Assembly: GCA_036925085.1 (NCBI GenBank)
Contig: JAUPFP010000008.1
Span: forward strand, 1,395,501-1,459,500
Length of the DNA: 64,000 bases
Reading direction: 5' to 3'
Origin: Brachycybe producta
Taxonomy: Eukaryota; Arthropoda; Diplopoda; Playtdesmida; Andrognathidae
Position numbers and translations under genes: made by a program. This document shows positions 11,339-23,153 of this stretch, piece by piece. The number at the start of each line of letters is the position of its first letter. The stretch's first letter is position 1. The notes beneath the pieces were generated by a model. That model was not told where the DNA came from. It saw only the letters and a list, made by a program, of their open reading frames with translations, and did not search any database.

Positions 11339-11602
11339 TCAATTGTCAACTAGAGTTCTAATGTCTAACCAGTGTTTTTGATTGAAAAAACCCATAAATG
11401 TTGGTTGATTTTGGGACGTGACTGGCCCACCTCTTGTACCTTTGGCTCCATTACCGACGATGCGTGAGGAACTTCGTCCCTGTTGACGACGTTGTTCCCT
11501 CTGCTGAATCGGTGGTGCCGGGGTCGACTCTGTTGTCGACTGCTGCGGACCAGCCTCTACTGCTGTTGAACCTCTGGGGGTTGGGTTCACCGGGCACGAC
11601 AT
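11339..11602 (-). pseudogene. Possible gag-like N-terminal remnant of an LTR retroelement
   Basis: An 87-codon frame on the minus strand, starting MSCPVNPTPRGST. It is rich in Pro, Gln, Ser and Arg (for example PPIQQREQRRQQGRSS) and ends NQPTFMGFFNQKHWLDIRTL. It begins a short distance downstream of the LTR-like block read on the same strand, where a gag gene would start. No zinc knuckle, protease or reverse transcriptase follows, so the element is cut short at about 11340. The gag assignment rests on position and composition only. Confidence 0.35.
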
Positions 11603-11659
11603 TTACTTGCCTCGCCTGGCACGGCCCACAAAAAGACCGTCTTTCCTAGGGATCTTTGG

Positions 11660-12322
11660 ATATAGGGCGTGACGATGCCGAAGTAACTAATCCTTTTTGT
11701 TGAGTTGCTGGAGGCTCCAGGCAGAGGGACTCAGGCTGTGTCTGAGTACCTTCTGCTGGATACTCCTCTATTTTAGGAGTACAGAAACCCAATACAGTCC
11801 AAAATACACAATTATGACACTGGTTTATGTATTTTGGATATAACTCTTTACTTGCTCTTGATTACATAATTATTATTACTTTTACATAATATAATTCTCT
11901 AAGTCAGATCTTTACTCTCTGAACTCTAGACTCTGGTTCAGGGGTACTTCTTGAATTCTCAAGACCAACTCTCTAGTTTGAACTCTCTACTCTGACTTTC
12001 TTACTCAGTGTCTAAACTCTGACTGTCCTCACACTCAAGTCTCAGGCTCACTTGTCCGGTCTCCTGGGAGTGGCAACTGTCACCTCAGGGCTTAATGATT
12101 GACCAACTGGGCCAATCATTGCCCTGGGCCGGGGATATTAAATCATAATCAGAAATATTCTTGGAACTTATTTCCAATTTTCTCACGGTCGGACTTGGTT
12201 CCACGAATTCTCTAGAATTCGGGCCACCCATGTCCGAACATCTGTGCACCAAGGGGTGCCTTACTGTCAAAACTGAATTTTTGACTTAAGTGTTTCACCT
12301 TCTGTTTCTACAGGGTGTCACA
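11660..12322 (-). mobile_element. LTR-like block of a Gypsy-type element
   Basis: Read on the minus strand the block begins TGTGACACCCTGTAGAAACA at 12322, the usual TG start with a TGTnACACCC motif of many Gypsy LTRs. It contains pyrimidine-poor, repeated AGAGT/GACTT-like motifs. The 3' boundary is not clear; I place it near 11660, before the putative gag start. The block differs sharply in composition from its neighbours (fewer T runs, more C+G). A related TGTAACACCCTGTA start occurs in the solo LTR at 28488. Confidence 0.5.
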
Positions 12323-12832
12323 ATTTAAACGGGATTGTTAATTCACAATTGGCTCTTGGGCCACAGTATGAGAAACATTTGGTTGATATTGGCATAAAAA
12401 TCCAAGCCCTGCTAATTAGTAATTATTGAAACGGTTGATTAAAAATTTAAAACTTTTTAACAAAAAAAATATTGCTTTTAAAATATAAACCGCTCTCCAA
12501 ATCGATGATATTGCATTTAAAATTTGCTGAGAGAAACGAGCATCGAAAAAAACAAAAACAACTCTTGATAAAGACTAGATTGTTATTTCTCATTTAATTG
12601 AATGTATTGTTGACCTTTGTTTCGTTTATAAATATGATGATGATGATGATGATGTCCTGTACATATATAATGTTTACGTGTGTGTGACGTTTGCGTGATG
12701 TGATTCAATTCACCAAAATATAACGTGACCAACGTATTTATACAAAGTTACTGTATAAATCAGCATATATGTTAATATACAGGGTGTATACTAGAAAGCT
12801 GCAATGTAGTTGTACTTGTAATAAATTGAGTT
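12323..12832. other. Non-coding stretch
   Basis: AT-rich unique sequence with a short (ATG)n tract near 12632-12653. No gene is seen. Confidence 0.5.
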
Positions 12833-12833
12833 T

Positions 12834-12858
12834 CTCTCTCTCTCTCTCTCTCTCTCTT
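12834..12858 (+). repeat. (TC)n microsatellite
   Basis: A short, pure TC dinucleotide tract. Confidence 0.93.
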
Positions 12859-14421
12859 CTACATATTTTAAACACATTATTAAAACATTTCGCAGTGATG
12901 TGTTACTTGAGTAACTAACTAGCTAACGACTTTTACAGGGTTTTTTTGTGTGTGTCATCTATTCCTGCAGAGATACATTATATATGTTTATTGTTCATTA
13001 GAAAATTAGTTGCTTAACCAACAAAATTATTTTTTTTAACCATTAAAAAATGAGAACAGGTAAACTAATGACTAAAAACAAACCTTTGAACGGTTTCACC
13101 TGCGTTTTCGTATCATTTTCTAAGCAGTTGTTTTTTTAGGAAAGGAATTAAAAACACATCGTTTGCGTTTTTGCTAAGTGTGTTATTATAATATAGGCAA
13201 AGGAATTTAGGCAAAAAGGAGAGTGGTTAAGTTTGGTAAAGAAATAACAGGAGAAATATCTATTTGATCTTTTAATTTTCACGTGTGACGTTGTACACAA
13301 TGGTAATGAGCATTTTATTCTGAATAGAATGTATGTTTTCACTATCTGAATCTACTTGAGTCACACTTTTACCTCCTCCTCCTCCTCCTCAATTTGAACG
13401 GCACTAAAATCCCCACCTATTCACATTGTTTATGACTTTCTTTTTCTGCAAGTCTTTTGTAATCTATATTGTCGAGTGTGCAATTTTGTGTGTGTGTTGG
13501 TGTGGTCACTTGAGACTTAAGTTTCCCCTCTTTTTCTCTTTTCTTTCTCTCCTTTCTTATATTAGAAATGTGCATCTTAAAGATGGTCACGTATGCGAGT
13601 ATAATATTGAGGTTTTGGTTATGGCGATTCTGCATTTCTGGCCACACTGAACAAATAACACCCCCCCCCCCCCACACACTCCAATTTGTTATATTTTCTT
13701 CTCTTTTCCTCTTATTTTTCATCATCATTATCATTGCCATCATCATATAAGCATGACATGAGAGTCTTAATTAATTAGCCCACTTTCTAACTAAACAATT
13801 TTAAGTGGATGCTAACAACGTTGTGGTTCCTATTTTATACTAGAGGAATTTTTAATTAGGTAGGGTCTTTGTTTCTAATGTTGAATTATTAATTCGTGTC
13901 ATTCTTTTTTTTGTAGTCGTTATTTTGTATATATATTGGAGAGAGAGAAAAACAAAACCCCTGTTTTGTCAACTAGACTAAAATTGTATAATAAAAATAT
14001 ACGAGTGTACATGGTGTGAAAAAGTGGTTATTTATGAATTTAACAACAAAAATTCATTATTTTTCATTAACACATTTTTTAAAGTATGAGTTCAAAAATT
14101 TCTAAGTTTCTAAACCTAAAAGAGAGATTTTACAAAATTTAAAATTCTTTTTCTTGTAATGCTAACAGTGATTGCCGTCTGCCAGGGGTAACATTAGCTA
14201 AATAATATAAATCTTATACTTACAATTACAATAAGTGTTCTGCTAGCAGCCAAATAGACCTATGGCAGAGGGACATAAAAGTCCACATGCAGCATTAATC
14301 ATTGTCAAGCACATATAGAAAAAACAAAATGAATATACAATTGTCAATCTCACAAAACAAAATTATCTCCATTCACCACTTCCTCAGGAAGAGAGTTCTA
14401 CTTCGGTTGTTTCGATGTATG
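12859..14421. other. Non-coding stretch with simple repeats
   Basis: Contains a (CTC)n tract (13372-13391) and a C run of about 14 (near 13661-13674). An ORF of 109 codons on the minus strand crosses these low-complexity tracts and shows no domain. I see no gene. Confidence 0.5.
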
Positions 14422-14557
14422 TTACGGTGCTGATAAATGTAACGGAAAATGAGAGAACTGTATTGTTGTGGTAAATGATAGAGCGGCCATTCGAAATTAA
14501 TTCATTCAAGGGCCCTTTGACGTCACTAATTTGCTGTAACCAGTGTCAGCACCGTAA
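14422..14557. mobile_element. Small inverted-repeat element H
   Basis: About 136 bp bounded by TTACGGTGCTGATAAATGTA on the left and, inverted on the right, TTACGGTGCTGACACTGGTT. The similarity may extend weakly outward into GATGT-containing flanks. It carries a perfect CRE (TGACGTCA, 14518-14525). No clear target duplication was found, so the superfamily is open. Confidence 0.5.
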
Positions 14558-15344
14558 GACCACATCTACTTAAACCAAAGCAATTATGCGTATTAGGTCA
14601 TAACGGAAGTTCTATAATAAGTGTGCATAATCACTAGACAATTTACAAAGATTAAGTAAATCAATACAATTCATAATTTTTTATCTAATGTGTTAAATGT
14701 CAGCAATAATGTGGAAATTTTGCACATTATTTTATTTTTTATAATGTAGATTGCATTTTTTTTTTCTCCAAATTCCCTAGAAATTATACATAATGCCTAC
14801 TTTTGCATGATGTTAGCTACTATTATATATTCATTTACAACGTGGTAGTTTACATTGTTTTAGATTGAACTGAATTACTAAGTTTGTTCTTAAATTGTAG
14901 TATATTTAGATTTGAACTTGATTTGGACGTTTTCATTTGTTTGCAATTTTAATTAAGAATTTAGTTTTGGGTTTTTTTTTAATTGAGGACGGAAATAGGA
15001 GAATAGTGTCTGTGTGTTTGAGGGGGAGGTTGGTCATATGGTGAGGTTGTATCTCTGTCTATTTGACAAGTCCCTTTTCTTAATTGTTATTGAGGCCTAC
15101 ATAAAAGTGGCTCCGGTAGACAAGCAGCAACCGGCCAGTCAGCTCAGCTCAGTAGTTGACATAATGCAATAATTGCCATTCTCTATTCACAATCCATTAA
15201 TTGCATGGCACTCATGTGACACTATGGGTCAACATTATGAGCTACATAAGCGGAAATTAATTTCATGCCTCGACAAAATACGTCCATCGATTTTAATTAT
15301 TTCGGACATGTTAATAATTCTAATGCAAATTTGACTGAGCTTTT

Positions 15345-15390
15345 TATTATTATTATTATTATCATTATTATTATTATTATTATTATTATT
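15345..15390 (+). repeat. (ATT)n microsatellite
   Basis: An ATT trinucleotide tract with one ATC interruption. Confidence 0.95.
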
Positions 15391-15555
15391 TGGCTATAGA
15401 TTGAAAAGAGTTGATCTTGTGGAAGTTTCAGTATAAATTCACTAGAGGAATGTTTTCACTGTCAAAACATATTTTTTTCAATTTAGTTGTTTAAATCTGT
15501 ATTTTATGGTTAAATTCCTTTGCCAGACATATTCAACATGTGCATTAGAATTAGA

Positions 15556-15586
15556 ATTATTATTATTATTATTATTATTATTATTG
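15556..15586 (+). repeat. (ATT)n microsatellite
   Basis: A second, pure ATT tract about 170 bp from the first. Confidence 0.94.
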
Positions 15587-15958
15587 AGAGGAAGGACTAT
15601 GTATTTTTGTATTTGGAATTATATAGACGCCATTAAAAATGAAGCTTTTTTTTCATTTAAAAAGAAATTCATTTTTGCTCAAAACCTCTTTCACTCAAAA
15701 CTTCTCTCTCTTTTCCATTTGTGAAAACTACGATGATAAATGGTTAATTTATTATAGCTGAAAACGGATTAATCAAATACACAGACACATACATTTCCTT
15801 ATATGGTAAAGAGTTTTCTAGTTAATAGAAAAAAAATTTAACGTTTTGCCTGTCATCATTGTAATGATTAAAATTTATTACATGGTAAAATATTCTTCAC
15901 TTAACATTTTTCGTTTAATACACAGTTCAGTTGGTTTTTAATATTTTCTTTTCTGCTA

Positions 15959-15960
<2 letters not shown>

Positions 15961-16019
<59 letters not shown>
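15961..16019 (+). repeat. (TC)n microsatellite
   Basis: A pure TC array of nearly 60 bases. Confidence 0.97.
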
Positions 16020-16022
<3 letters not shown>

Positions 16023-17040
16023 ATCTTTTTTCTGTTTGTAAGTCTTGGATGTTGAGGGAAAAAAAATATTTCCGTCAAGAATAAGATGGGTTTTATGACT
16101 ATGAAATGGTATTATTAACTTTAGGCCTTCTTCCTACTTTGTGACTCTTCACATTTACATAAGAATGTTTTCTTTTTTTTTTGTGGGTGAGGAGAAGGGT
16201 TTGTATTTTTTTTTTGGCGCATTCATAAAAATATTGCTGGTTGTGTCCAGTTAAATCCATTTTAAAGGTTTTCAGTCCGAATCGAGTGTGTTTGGACATA
16301 GATAACGTTTTCTTTATTTATGAAAATTCAACCAAACAAAAAAGAAAAAAAAAACTATTCAAGTTATAACTGGAACTTTTTTTTTTAGTATAAAAATGTG
16401 GCTCATGTTTGAAAAAAAAAGATTATAGACTAGAATGGAATAAGTTTCTAGTTTATTGAGCCACAAACACACACATATACAAAGAATAGGAGAGATTTAA
16501 TATCTTTTAGGTTATCTTGGAAGGTGTTTCCTAGGTTATATTATATTGTACTATAAGAGGACTTAAGTTATTTTTACAGATTTAGTTATTTGAAAATAGC
16601 TCTTGAATCATATAATAATGTTGACAAGGGTAACATGCAATAAATATTCTTGCGTGATGTGTCATAAGGGTTTGTTTTTTTGCTGCAGACACAAGACATT
16701 TGATTCCATTTCTGCCTGTCTTCCTACAATGCTTGCATTTTTTTTTTGTTGCTTTGCTTTCATTTTCTTCTAAGAAATTTAGTTGTCATTTTAATGTGAG
16801 AAAATATTCACCTGGTTATAAAGAAAGATAATAGAGATTTCCTTAGAAAAATGAGAAAAATAAAAATCTCTTTAACAAAATTCTTCTCTATCAAAAACCT
16901 GTTTTAAAACAGTATTTTGTTCAGTCCATTAATTTAGATATTACTGTATGTTAAAAGAAGAGAAGATTGAGATTTTTCTCTGAAAACAATGTAACTTGAG
17001 AATTAAATTGTGAGATTTTGAAAGGATTTTTTTGAATTTG
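16020..17040. other. AT-rich non-coding stretch
   Basis: No transposon ends, RNA gene or exon-like frame could be supported. Confidence 0.5.
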
Positions 17041-17062
17041 AGGAATGGATGGCTGGATGGAT

Positions 17063-17086
17063 GGGAGGAGGGGAGGTGGGGAGGGG
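17063..17086 (+). other. Potential G-quadruplex
   Basis: Four runs of three or four G separated by short spacers (GGGAGGAGGGG, AGGT, GGGGAGGGG), following a (GGAT)n-like tract. It fits the G3+N1-7 pattern. It stands out in a G-poor region; function is unknown. Confidence 0.6.
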
Positions 17087-17360
17087 TACTCTTTATTATC
17101 TTCATCTATAATGTAAGACATGAGGATGTCTTGTTAACTATCTCGTCCCTTGTGTGTGTGTATATGTATGTGTCTCAATTGGATGGACAAGAGTGAAGAG
17201 TTAGTTATCTTTCAATCGAATTTTATATAGATTTTATTTAAAAAGTTATTTTCGAAATTTGTAAAAGTGGAACAATGATAATGGCACTTCAGTCATTGAA
17301 GGTTCTCTCTCTCATGTTATTTCAATGCAAAAAAAGGCAAGTTGACAAGTTTTGAAGAAC

Positions 17361-17394
17361 GAGGAGGAGGAGGAGGAGGAGGAGGAGGAGGAGG
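17361..17394 (+). repeat. (GGA)n microsatellite
   Basis: A GAG/GGA trinucleotide tract of about 34 bases. Confidence 0.95.
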
Positions 17395-17973
17395 TGGAGA
17401 AGAAGGCCAATAAACTAAATACACACGCTGAGGTGGTGGTGTACTGGATGGATGAATGTCACATCATCATCATCATCTCTTTTTTTTTAACTCGACACTT
17501 CGACAGTGGGCAGCTGTTGTTCTGGCGATAAACATCCATTTGCGTCGGCAAACACAGACAAATGGAGGCAAATGCACTTCTCTCTTTCTCTCTCTCTATT
17601 TCTGTCGAGTTGAGCCTTACTTAAGATGGACACTTTTAGTCCATCATGCATAAATACCAACGGTGTCCTTTTCTTTCCTCTTTATACTCTCTCTCTCTCG
17701 CTCTCTCTCTATGTATGTCTCTTGTGTTATCTTATTTGTACAATACAGTTGAATTCAACTTGTATTGAAATAAGTTGTTAGACTGCAAATAGATGCTTAA
17801 AGGTCTATAGAGTTTCTTTTTATTTTCTATTCGTTGTCAATCAACATTATATCCCCCCTTCTATATCTCTTTTTTCGTTGCGTATATAGTATGTTACTGC
17901 CAATGTAAAAAATCAGCTAATTTGTATAATCACTAGACAACACGTAAAATCACCAGTTTTAACAATTTACAAT

Positions 17974-18115
17974 ATCAGTGGCGTAGCTAGGTTTTTTTTG
18001 GCATTGAGAACAAACATCTTGACTAAGCCCCCTTCCCAAAAAAAAAAAAATGATTCCAGTTCCGTGAGCGCAAATTTATTCTTGTAATTTCCAGCAAGCG
18101 AAGCGAACCATAAAA
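17974..18115 (+). mobile_element. Repeat V, copy 1 (CAGTGGCGTAGCTAGG type)
   Basis: Begins CAGTGGCGTAGCTAGG, a start seen in a widespread class of invertebrate non-autonomous elements. It is followed by a homopolymer zone and then GCAAGCGAAGCGAACC. A similar order (AGTAGTGTAGCTAAGG, homopolymer, CTCGCTGCGCTCGC) occurs at 46053. The right end was not found. Confidence 0.45.
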
Positions 18116-19233
18116 ATAACAGTGTTTTTAATATGGAAAATTTGCACACACAAAAAAAAAATCTGCTAGTGAATTGGTGTTTTCGTATATTGTCGAGTAA
18201 TTGTGCAAAATAACTTGATGGTAACATATGTTGAAAATGCACTGATCAATAGGCATTTGTTTCTTTTGTTGAATTGGTCAATTATATTAGTAGCAAATTG
18301 AGATGGTCAAGTTAGTCTCAAGTAGATTCTGTTTTATAGTTGATGGTATTAACAGCTGAGCAATTTTGTGATTCGTTTTTCGTTTTTGGTCATATAAAAT
18401 AGGCAACATCTTTTTGGTATGTTTTGATTGTTTTCTGTATGTTGTATCAAGATGAATGAATGAATGTAGGAGAAAGAAAGAAAAAAACAGGAAAGGAAGG
18501 AAATAACAAAGATTGAACTAAGCAACACAGGGGCTTAAAAGGAAAATCTAAGTTTGAATAGTTATTCATGAAGATTAAATAGAAAAGAACTTGAAAGGAG
18601 GTAAAAACTCATTCAATTTTTATTTATTCCAGTTGTTTTCTAAAAAGATAAAAGATCAAGTCCTCTGTTAGTTTTGCATTTATATTGATGGTTCTCTCTG
18701 ATACAATTCCTGAGAGAGAGAGAGTGGAACAAACCGGAAATTTTGTTTAGACAATTATCTTGCTCATCAGATGTAATTTTCAACAGGAATTTTTAAAGTT
18801 CTTTTGAAATGTGACCATGGGTGCAATCGGAAACTAAAGACAATTGAGTGCAATTAGCAGCTAAAGGTTAAAACAGAAAAGTAACATCTGGAAACAACAT
18901 AGTATGTAAATTAAACGCTTCCGAAAACGATGTTTGTTCTGTGTACTCTCTGTTCAAGAAAGCAATCTTTTAATCCACATAGAACTACTTGATTTCTCTA
19001 GACGATGAAATTAAATATGAGGGTGAATCTCAGAATGTAGTATATGAGAACGTCATATTGGCAAAATGGCCTCTTAATGTGAGGAAAACAGTACTGGTAA
19101 AATAAAACACATATGAAGGTGTTTTGCAACTACCCTACTAGATTCTTTACAGTTTACAACACACAGAAATTGTCTTCAGTTTCCTATTGCACTTGCATGG
19201 TTCCTGAGCAAGTTTTCTTTACGGACATTCTGC
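18116..19233. other. Non-coding stretch
   Basis: Unique AT-rich sequence; only short GA tracts and T runs. No feature could be supported. Confidence 0.5.
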
Positions 19234-19605
19234 GGCGGTTTTGGCGGTATCCCTTTTGGTCGAAATTTTTTCCGTCGACAAGCCTCAGGGATTGGATTGG
19301 AGGCTAACAGTGACGTCATTGGGGGACAAAATATAGACCTTTTTTATCACTTTCTCGTCACTACAGCTAAAAAAAAAATAACCCTTTCTCCCTAACCTAA
19401 CAGAACCTTAACGATCTTTACCGATCCTAACCTAAACCTAACCGAACCTAATCGATCTTAACCAAACCTAACCGAACCGATCCAGTTACCTCCCGGTAGC
19501 TGTAGTGACCTTTTTGATGAAAAAAAGGTCTATAGATTTTTTATTGACGTCACTGTTAGCCTCCAATCCAATCCCTGAGGGTTGTCGACGGAAAGGGAAC
19601 ACACC
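19234..19605. mobile_element. Foldback element D with CCTAA-rich core
   Basis: Arms of more than 45 bp pair almost perfectly: CCGTCGACAAGCCTCAGGGA, then TTGGATTGGAGGCTAACAGT, then GACGTCA at left, with the inverse at right. A direct repeat CATTCTGC lies at 19226-19233 and 19606-19613 and may be the 8 bp target duplication. Both arms carry a perfect CRE (19311-19318 and 19545-19552). The core (about 19383-19490) is a degenerate run of CCTAAC, CCGAACC and CGATC units. A piece of this family recurs at 25727-25805. Confidence 0.7.
19383..19490 (+). repeat. Degenerate CCTAA-like tandem core of element D
   Basis: Successive units such as CCTAACCTAACAGAACC, TAACGATC, CCTAACCTAAACCTAACCG and AACCTAATCGATC. 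It superficially resembles telomeric repeats but is irregular and lies between the arms of a transposon, so it is probably part of the element. Confidence 0.6.
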
Positions 19606-19613
19606 CATTCTGC

Positions 19614-20383
19614 CCACAATCAGAAATTAATATTTTAGAACAGGTTTTTCTTCTTCCAAATTGGTTGAAAAAGTGAAATTTGTCTTTTTTTTGTGGGAGT
19701 GGTGTGTGCGTGGGGGGGGGGGGGGGTTCAAACTGTCATAAAACATTTATTGGAAGATGATATCACCATGACTTAATTGTTACTTGATTCCTTTAATCTT
19801 CTACTTTCTAATCAAACTTTGAAAAATTTCTTCTTAAAAATCGCTTCTGATAACAATAAGATTAACTCCTCAGGAAATAATCAATGATTGATTATAGATA
19901 AATTTTTATTACTTGGTATATAAGTTACTGAGATTTTTTTTGACTTGTTATTAATTTATCATTGTGTTTTAGCTGGTAATAATATAAAAAAAAAGTAATT
20001 TTCAGAGGGGTTTTGATTATTTTCAGTCATTGTTAACAGAATAGTAAGAAGAAAAAAAAAATTAGATGGTCTATTTGTTTTGTGGGAATTGTGTCTAATT
20101 TAATATCATGTACAAGTCTTGTAGAGATTCTTTACGTAGATATAAATTTCGTCTTATACAGTTTTATATCTACGAATATGATGATGATCAACACGTTGGT
20201 CACGTCTATTTGCACAAGTTATGGAACACAATTGGGGTCAAGTTAATCGAATAGGGCTCGTAAAATATTATGGACCAACCAAACTAACAAAACCAACCAA
20301 ACGTTTTCATAGGTTTTATTTCAGTTCTCTGAGGAATTTGATCTTTTTCTATTAGACATGATATGCGGTATATGGCTGTTATA
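19614..20383. other. Non-coding stretch
   Basis: AT-rich sequence with a long G run near 19711-19727. No gene is seen. Confidence 0.5.
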
Positions 20384-21514
20384 CATCTCAAACAATTCCA
20401 TCTTGAACGTTTACTTCCATCTCAAACGACGATGGAGGATTGGAAGTAGAGGCTAGCTGTTAAGAGATACAAGTATGCCGTCGTTTTGTGTCGGAGACCA
20501 AATTAACATTCTTCAAATGGCGAACAGTGGAAGAAAATGAGGTTTTTGCTCCTCCTCCCACTATACAGTGGAGGGAACTGATATGGGCTCGGCCTGCCAG
20601 AGACCAGATTATATAATATTTACATCCAATAGCGCCAGCAGGATATTTTGCAAGGTGTTGCATCATGTGGAAATAGATATTTTGTTCAATAAATTTTTGA
20701 ATAAGTGCATAAATATCTTAATTAAGAGAGATTATGCCGCGTTTTTAGTTTAAGATTATTCAGTCGGAAAAATGGACATGTGGATTTATTGTTGAGTTAA
20801 ATAATTAATATTAAAAATAATATGTATTACTTCGAAATTCAAAGACCCATGACGCCACCTTGCACCATGCTACCGGCGCTTATGACGCGACTCCCAGCAT
20901 ACTTCAAACTGTATTACCCAGAACAGTGTGGTCTCCAAACTTTATTGGGGAACAGACTAAAATCGTAGGTTACTAGGTGAACTACACTTCAGAACTGTAA
21001 CTCACTCTGTGACCTACACTTTAGAACTTTTTTATGCAGGTGATTAGGTGGGATTACATTAATGCAGGGGATCTGGGGGGCACAACCGCCAGAATGTGCA
21101 AAAGTGTAGGTTACTGAGTGACCCACAGTTCTCCAAATAGTTATCGGGATGTGTAGGTCACCTAGTGACCTACGATTAGTCTGTTCCCTTTATTGGTCGT
21201 GTATCGCTACTTACTGAGATAAAAAAAAAATCAGAGCACGCCCCTCTCTTGTACAAAACGAGATTTTAGAAAAAATTCGCTGCATCAGTAAGTTCTTTTG
21301 CTGTTTTCTCGTAAAATGACACCAATTATCAATAAAATTGAATAAATATCACTTGATCGCGGATCTCGCGCATCCCCATGGACTATCTGGGGCACTCCCC
21401 CACCCCCTTCTCAGAGGAGCATGGTAGTCTATTTTGGAGGCTACAAACCTAGAAGCATAACTATCCTCCACCTCCAATCCCTCGTTGTCGTTTGAGATGG
21501 AATTGTTCGAGGTG
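20384..21514. mobile_element. Family F long-TIR element, copy 2
   Basis: A 1.1 kb element. The left arm has CATCTCAAACAATTCCATCT, CATCTCAAACGACGATGGAG and GAGGCTAGCTGTTAAG; the inverted right arm has CACCTCGAACAATTCCATCT, CAAACGACAACGAGGGATTG and GAGGATAGTTATGC. The region after the left arm (GACCAAATTAACATTC) also matches F1 (AACCAAATTAATATGG). Element G is nested in it. Frames of 60-70 codons inside show no recognisable domain, and no clear TSD was found. Confidence 0.65.
20948..21188. mobile_element. MITE G nested in element F2
   Basis: A 241 bp element with arms GGGAACAGACTAAAATCGTA GGTTACTAGGTGA on the left and GGGAACAGACTAATCGTAGG TCACTAGGTGACC on the right (inverted). Short TTTATTG(G) repeats flank it (from 20941 and 21189), giving a 7-8 bp duplication. 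GTAGGTTACT-type motifs recur inside. The TSD length suggests a hAT-like element, but the terminal GGGAACAG is atypical. Confidence 0.65.
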
Positions 21515-22415
21515 ATTAGCAGGTGCGGTGCCACATACAACATGTACATTGTTGACTTAACTCTATATGAATAAATTTATCAGAATAATATTTCATCGTT
21601 CTTTTGAACCACTTTGCACCATTCATCCATTCAATCCCACACACACACACACATACTGACATGTAGAAATGTACATACATGAATAAGCAACTTATCTACC
21701 AAGTAAAGTTCGGTTGTTTGGACTTTCATTATCGATATAATTTATAGTACACATAGAGGATGATGATGATGAATCAAGCTGTGATGATAATTTTTCCTTT
21801 TCATTTCAGGCTGTTATTACATTGTGATGGGGTTTTTGTGAGGAAATACAGATTCCTGAAATATATATTTCTAAGAAGATTTTTTTTCTCTTCTTTCTTG
21901 TATATTTAAATATTTTCGTAGAAGTCTAATTATAATTAAGAAAATTGAAGATCGAATTAGATTTTCTTCGAAAAATAATAATATACTTTAAAATAAACTG
22001 CACGGAGAAGATGCAAAGTATTTAAATTGATCCTTGAAAGATGGACTTGAATCATCCATTTTTCTAAGTGACCAGTTTAATATATAGTAGAAAGATAAAA
22101 GTTAGCCTTCAAGTTTCTCGATTCCATGGAGAGAGAAAAAAAACATAAGGAAGGGGGGCCCCGTATAAACTAGACCAATATATTCATTCACTCATTGAGT
22201 TCCTTGTTTATGTTTGCTATTAGAGACTGAAAAGTTTTTACTACATTTTTACGGTCCTTTTTTTTTTTTTGCTTACGTCACTTATGCTTCTTTTACGTCA
22301 CTTGTGCTTCTTTTACAAAACAAACCCTTTGTTGATGTAAACTAAGGCATAAATTTACAAAAAGAAAACATGAAAATTGACCTTAAACTTGAACTCTTTA
22401 AGTAAAAAAAAAAGA
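21515..22415. other. Non-coding stretch
   Basis: AT-rich sequence with short CA and GAT tracts (about 21640 and 21760). No gene is seen. Confidence 0.5.
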
Positions 22416-22552
22416 GAGAGAGAGAGAGAGATTGATTCAACTGTTACATAGAAAAAACTATTGTTGAAATAGGCCCCCCCTATTGCCTCAAATTTTTTCT
22501 TAGTTGAAAAACACATGGTGGCAAAAGTTTCCTTCTTGAATTTAGGCCATTA

Positions 22553-22578
22553 GAGAGAGAGAGAGAGAGAGAGGGAGG

Positions 22579-22621
<43 letters not shown>

Positions 22622-22698
22622 AGGGAGGGAGAGAGAGAGAGAGAGGGAGAGGGAGAGGGAGAGGGAGAGGGAGAGAGAGGGAGAGGGAGAGGGAGAGA

Positions 22699-22747
<49 letters not shown>
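22553..22747 (+). repeat. (GA)n / (GGGAGA)n array
   Basis: About 195 bp of GA dinucleotides mixed with GGGA variants that form a higher-order GGGAGA pattern in the middle. The Ser-Leu repeat peptide on the opposite strand is an artefact. Confidence 0.97.
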
Positions 22748-22751
<4 letters not shown>

Positions 22752-23153
22752 TGTTATTGACCAAAATAGTTGATTTTTATTGAGAAAAAAAAAAGCATTA
22801 AAGATATTAGAGCCTTGTTTGCATGTTGAATTTGAAAGTAATATCTGTTATCATCCTAATTGCAATTTTTGCTGTAGAAATTTCTACTCCCCCCCCCTTC
22901 CTCACTGTTTGTTGTTCATGTTTTTCAATTTTTCTGGTTGAAACTGGTTTCTGCTGTTGAATTATGGGTTTTGTTGGCGATGTTTTTTGATCATACAAAA
23001 ATCGACCATTGGGGTTTCATAACAGCTAATAGATTTTTTTATTTTTACATTCATATATTTTGGAAATAAATTACAAATTTCTAAGAATTGAAAACATACA
23101 CAAAATTCTCTCTGGTGGTTAGTCAACTACTCTGGACTTTAAAAAGAGACTTA

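Noticed and set aside
19383..19490. True telomeric or interstitial telomere array
   Set aside because: The units are irregular and enclosed between the arms of a transposon, so I treat them as the element's own core.
22480..22764. Ser-Leu-rich 94-residue frame, and similar Arg-Glu or Tyr-Ile frames at 47191-47572, 50159-50341, 56543-56834 and 59452-59649
   Set aside because: These are translations of dinucleotide microsatellites and have no support as proteins.
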